Part shown: in pieces, positions 62,949 to 64,000 of the stretch
Numbering within the stretch: position 1 is the stretch's first letter
Layout: every line of letters begins with the position of its first letter
Assembly (NCBI RefSeq): GCF_019097845.1
Contig: NZ_JAHRGM010000001.1
Coordinates: 1-64,000 of the forward strand
Length of the DNA stretch: 64,000 bases
Direction of reading: 5' to 3'
Source: Sphingobium sp. AS12
GTDB lineage: Bacteria > Pseudomonadota > Alphaproteobacteria > Sphingomonadales > Sphingomonadaceae
Notes under the pieces: generated by a model
Told to the model about the DNA's origin: nothing
The model's input: the letters and a program-made list of their open reading frames with translations, nothing else
Databases searched by the model: none
Position numbers and translations under genes: made by a program

Positions 62949-64000
62949 ATGATCCGTCTCTCCGGCCTGCAACTCCCGCTCGACCACCCTGTCGAGGCGA
63001 TCCCCGCCGCCATCTGCGCTCGGCTGGGCATCGCCGCGTCCGACCTTTTATCCCACAGTCTCGTCCGGCGCGGCAATGATGCCCGCCGCCGCAGCGCAAT
63101 CCAGCTTGTCTATACGTTCGACATCGCCGCCACGGACGAACCCGCCATCCTCGCCCGCTTCGCCGGGGACAAGGATGTGCGCCCCACCCCAGACACCAGC
63201 TATAAGTTCGTAACCCATGCCCCTGAAGGCGGTCCGGCGCTGCGCCCCGTCGTCATCGGCGCAGGCCCATGCGGTCTGTTCGCAGGCCTCATCCTCGCGC
63301 AAATGGGGTTCCGCCCGATCATCCTCGATCGCGGCAGGCAAGTGCGCGAACGCACCAAGGACACATGGGGCCTGTGGCGTCGCGCCGAGCTGAACCCCGA
63401 CTCCAATGTCCAGTTCGGCGAAGGCGGGGCAGGCACTTTCTCCGATGGCAAACTCTATTGCCGCGTCAAAGACCCCCGCTTTCTGGGCCGCAAGGTGCTG
63501 GAGGAATTTGTCGCGGCGGGCGCCCCCGACGACATATTATGGGAAGCGCACCCCCATATCGGCACGTTCCGCCTTGTCACCATGGTCGAATCCATGCGCC
63601 GCCAGATCGAGGCGCTGGGCGGCGAATATCGCTGGCAGACCCGCGTTGACGATCTCGCGCTGGAACCGGCAGGCGACGGCACGCAAAAGCTGCGCGGCCT
63701 CCATATGCAGGACGGCAGCTTCCTCGAAGCCGACCATGTCGTCCTCGCTGTCGGCCACAGCGCCCGCCTGACCTTCGAGATGCTGCACAGTCGCGGCGTC
63801 CATATCGAAGCCAAGCCTTTCTCCATCGGCGTGCGGATCGAACATCCGCAAAGCTGGGTCGATCGCGCCCGCTATGGCAATTGCGCGGGCCACCCGGATC
63901 TCGGCGCAGCGTCCTACAGCCTCGCACATCACTGCGCCAATAGCCGCACCGTCTACAGCTTCTGCATGTGCCCCGGCGGCCGCGTCGTCGCCGCCACGTC
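62949..64000 (+). CDS. NAD(P)/FAD-dependent oxidoreductase-like protein (cut by window edge)
   Basis: Open from ATG 62949 to the window end, 350 codons seen. The N-terminal ~90 residues (QLPLDHPVEAIPAAICARLG) form the small domain typical of COG2509-type FAD proteins. The Rossmann motif VVIGAGPCGLFAGLILAQMG follows at about residue 99, then FGEGGAGTFSDGKLYCRVKD. Members resemble thiazole/GidA-like flavoproteins of unknown function. The end is missing. Confidence 0.88.
   Translation, partial: MIRLSGLQLPLDHPVEAIPAAICARLGIAASDLLSHSLVRRGNDARRRSAIQLVYTFDIAATDEPAILARFAGDKDVRPTPDTSYKFVTHAPEGGPALRPVVIGAGPCGLFAGLILAQMGFRPIILDRGRQVRERTKDTWGLWRRAELNPDSNVQFGEGGAGTFSDGKLYCRVKDPRFLGRKVLEEFVAAGAPDDILWEAHPHIGTFRLVTMVESMRRQIEALGGEYRWQTRVDDLALEPAGDGTQKLRGLHMQDGSFLEADHVVLAVGHSARLTFEMLHSRGVHIEAKPFSIGVRIEHPQSWVDRARYGNCAGHPDLGAASYSLAHHCANSRTVYSFCMCPGGRVVAAT

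Overview
The window is about 64 kb of high-GC chromosome from an alphaproteobacterium of the order Sphingomonadales, most likely Sphingobium, Sphingomonas or a close relative. This rests on gene content and order, not on a database search: hrcA-grpE beside rph-rdgB-hemW, sdhCDA, leuC-leuD followed by a zeta-type F1-ATPase inhibitor, BolA and Grx4, a GapR-family protein, a zinc-free L36, dnaK-dnaJ, and many palindromic intergenic repeats of the kinds common in sphingomonads.

Left end (1-5220) is an accessory island. It opens with the last 36 codons of an IS5-type transposase, then two small hypotheticals, a serine recombinase with a repeat-rich upstream region, and a leftward two-gene unit: a 571-residue protein of unknown function and a 416-residue protein with the active-site motifs of tRNA-guanine transglycosylases but no zinc-binding cysteines. 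Such paralogues (DpdA-like) insert 7-deazaguanines into DNA in some phages and islands, so this pair is the best candidate here for an undescribed system. A perfect 34-bp palindrome lies between the two genes.

5221-20720 holds housekeeping and metabolic genes: AlkA-type glycosylase, ferredoxin, a lipoprotein, rlmB, tRNA-Tyr, ubiG, lysC, nitronate monooxygenase, an HxlR-SDR pair, a coupled DUF1428/VOC/VOC/SRPBCC operon, a beta-helix protein, and a RamB/ScfR-type regulator divergent from isocitrate lyase with an operator-like site between them.

20957-31485 holds a DUF885 peptidase, a GST, leuC-(37-codon ORF)-leuD with translational coupling at both joints, the ATPase inhibitor, BolA, Grx4, a BlaI-M56 pair under a promoter buried in an inverted repeat, rpmJ, a DUF4136 lipoprotein and an M14 carboxypeptidase.

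31655-47320 holds a PadR regulator with a Gly/His-rich N-terminus, threonine synthase, grpE-hrcA, rph-rdgB-hemW, a CAP-domain protein whose start overlaps that of hemW, pyruvate kinase, small conserved proteins (DUF1244, GapR, YbjQ), yebC, ruvC, a dienelactone hydrolase, prmA and a soluble chemoreceptor.

47517-64000 holds sdhCDA ending in a terminator with no sdhB, a ParD antitoxin with a frameshifted ParE toxin, a metalloprotease-like gene and a PCu(A)C copper chaperone, dnaK-dnaJ with a heat-shock promoter, an APC permease, an acyl-CoA dehydrogenase with a MerR regulator, a DUF2946/TonB-receptor/PepSY metal-uptake module, and an FAD-dependent protein cut by the right edge.

No rRNA, CRISPR array or complete insertion sequence was found. 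Family names come from recognising motifs by eye.
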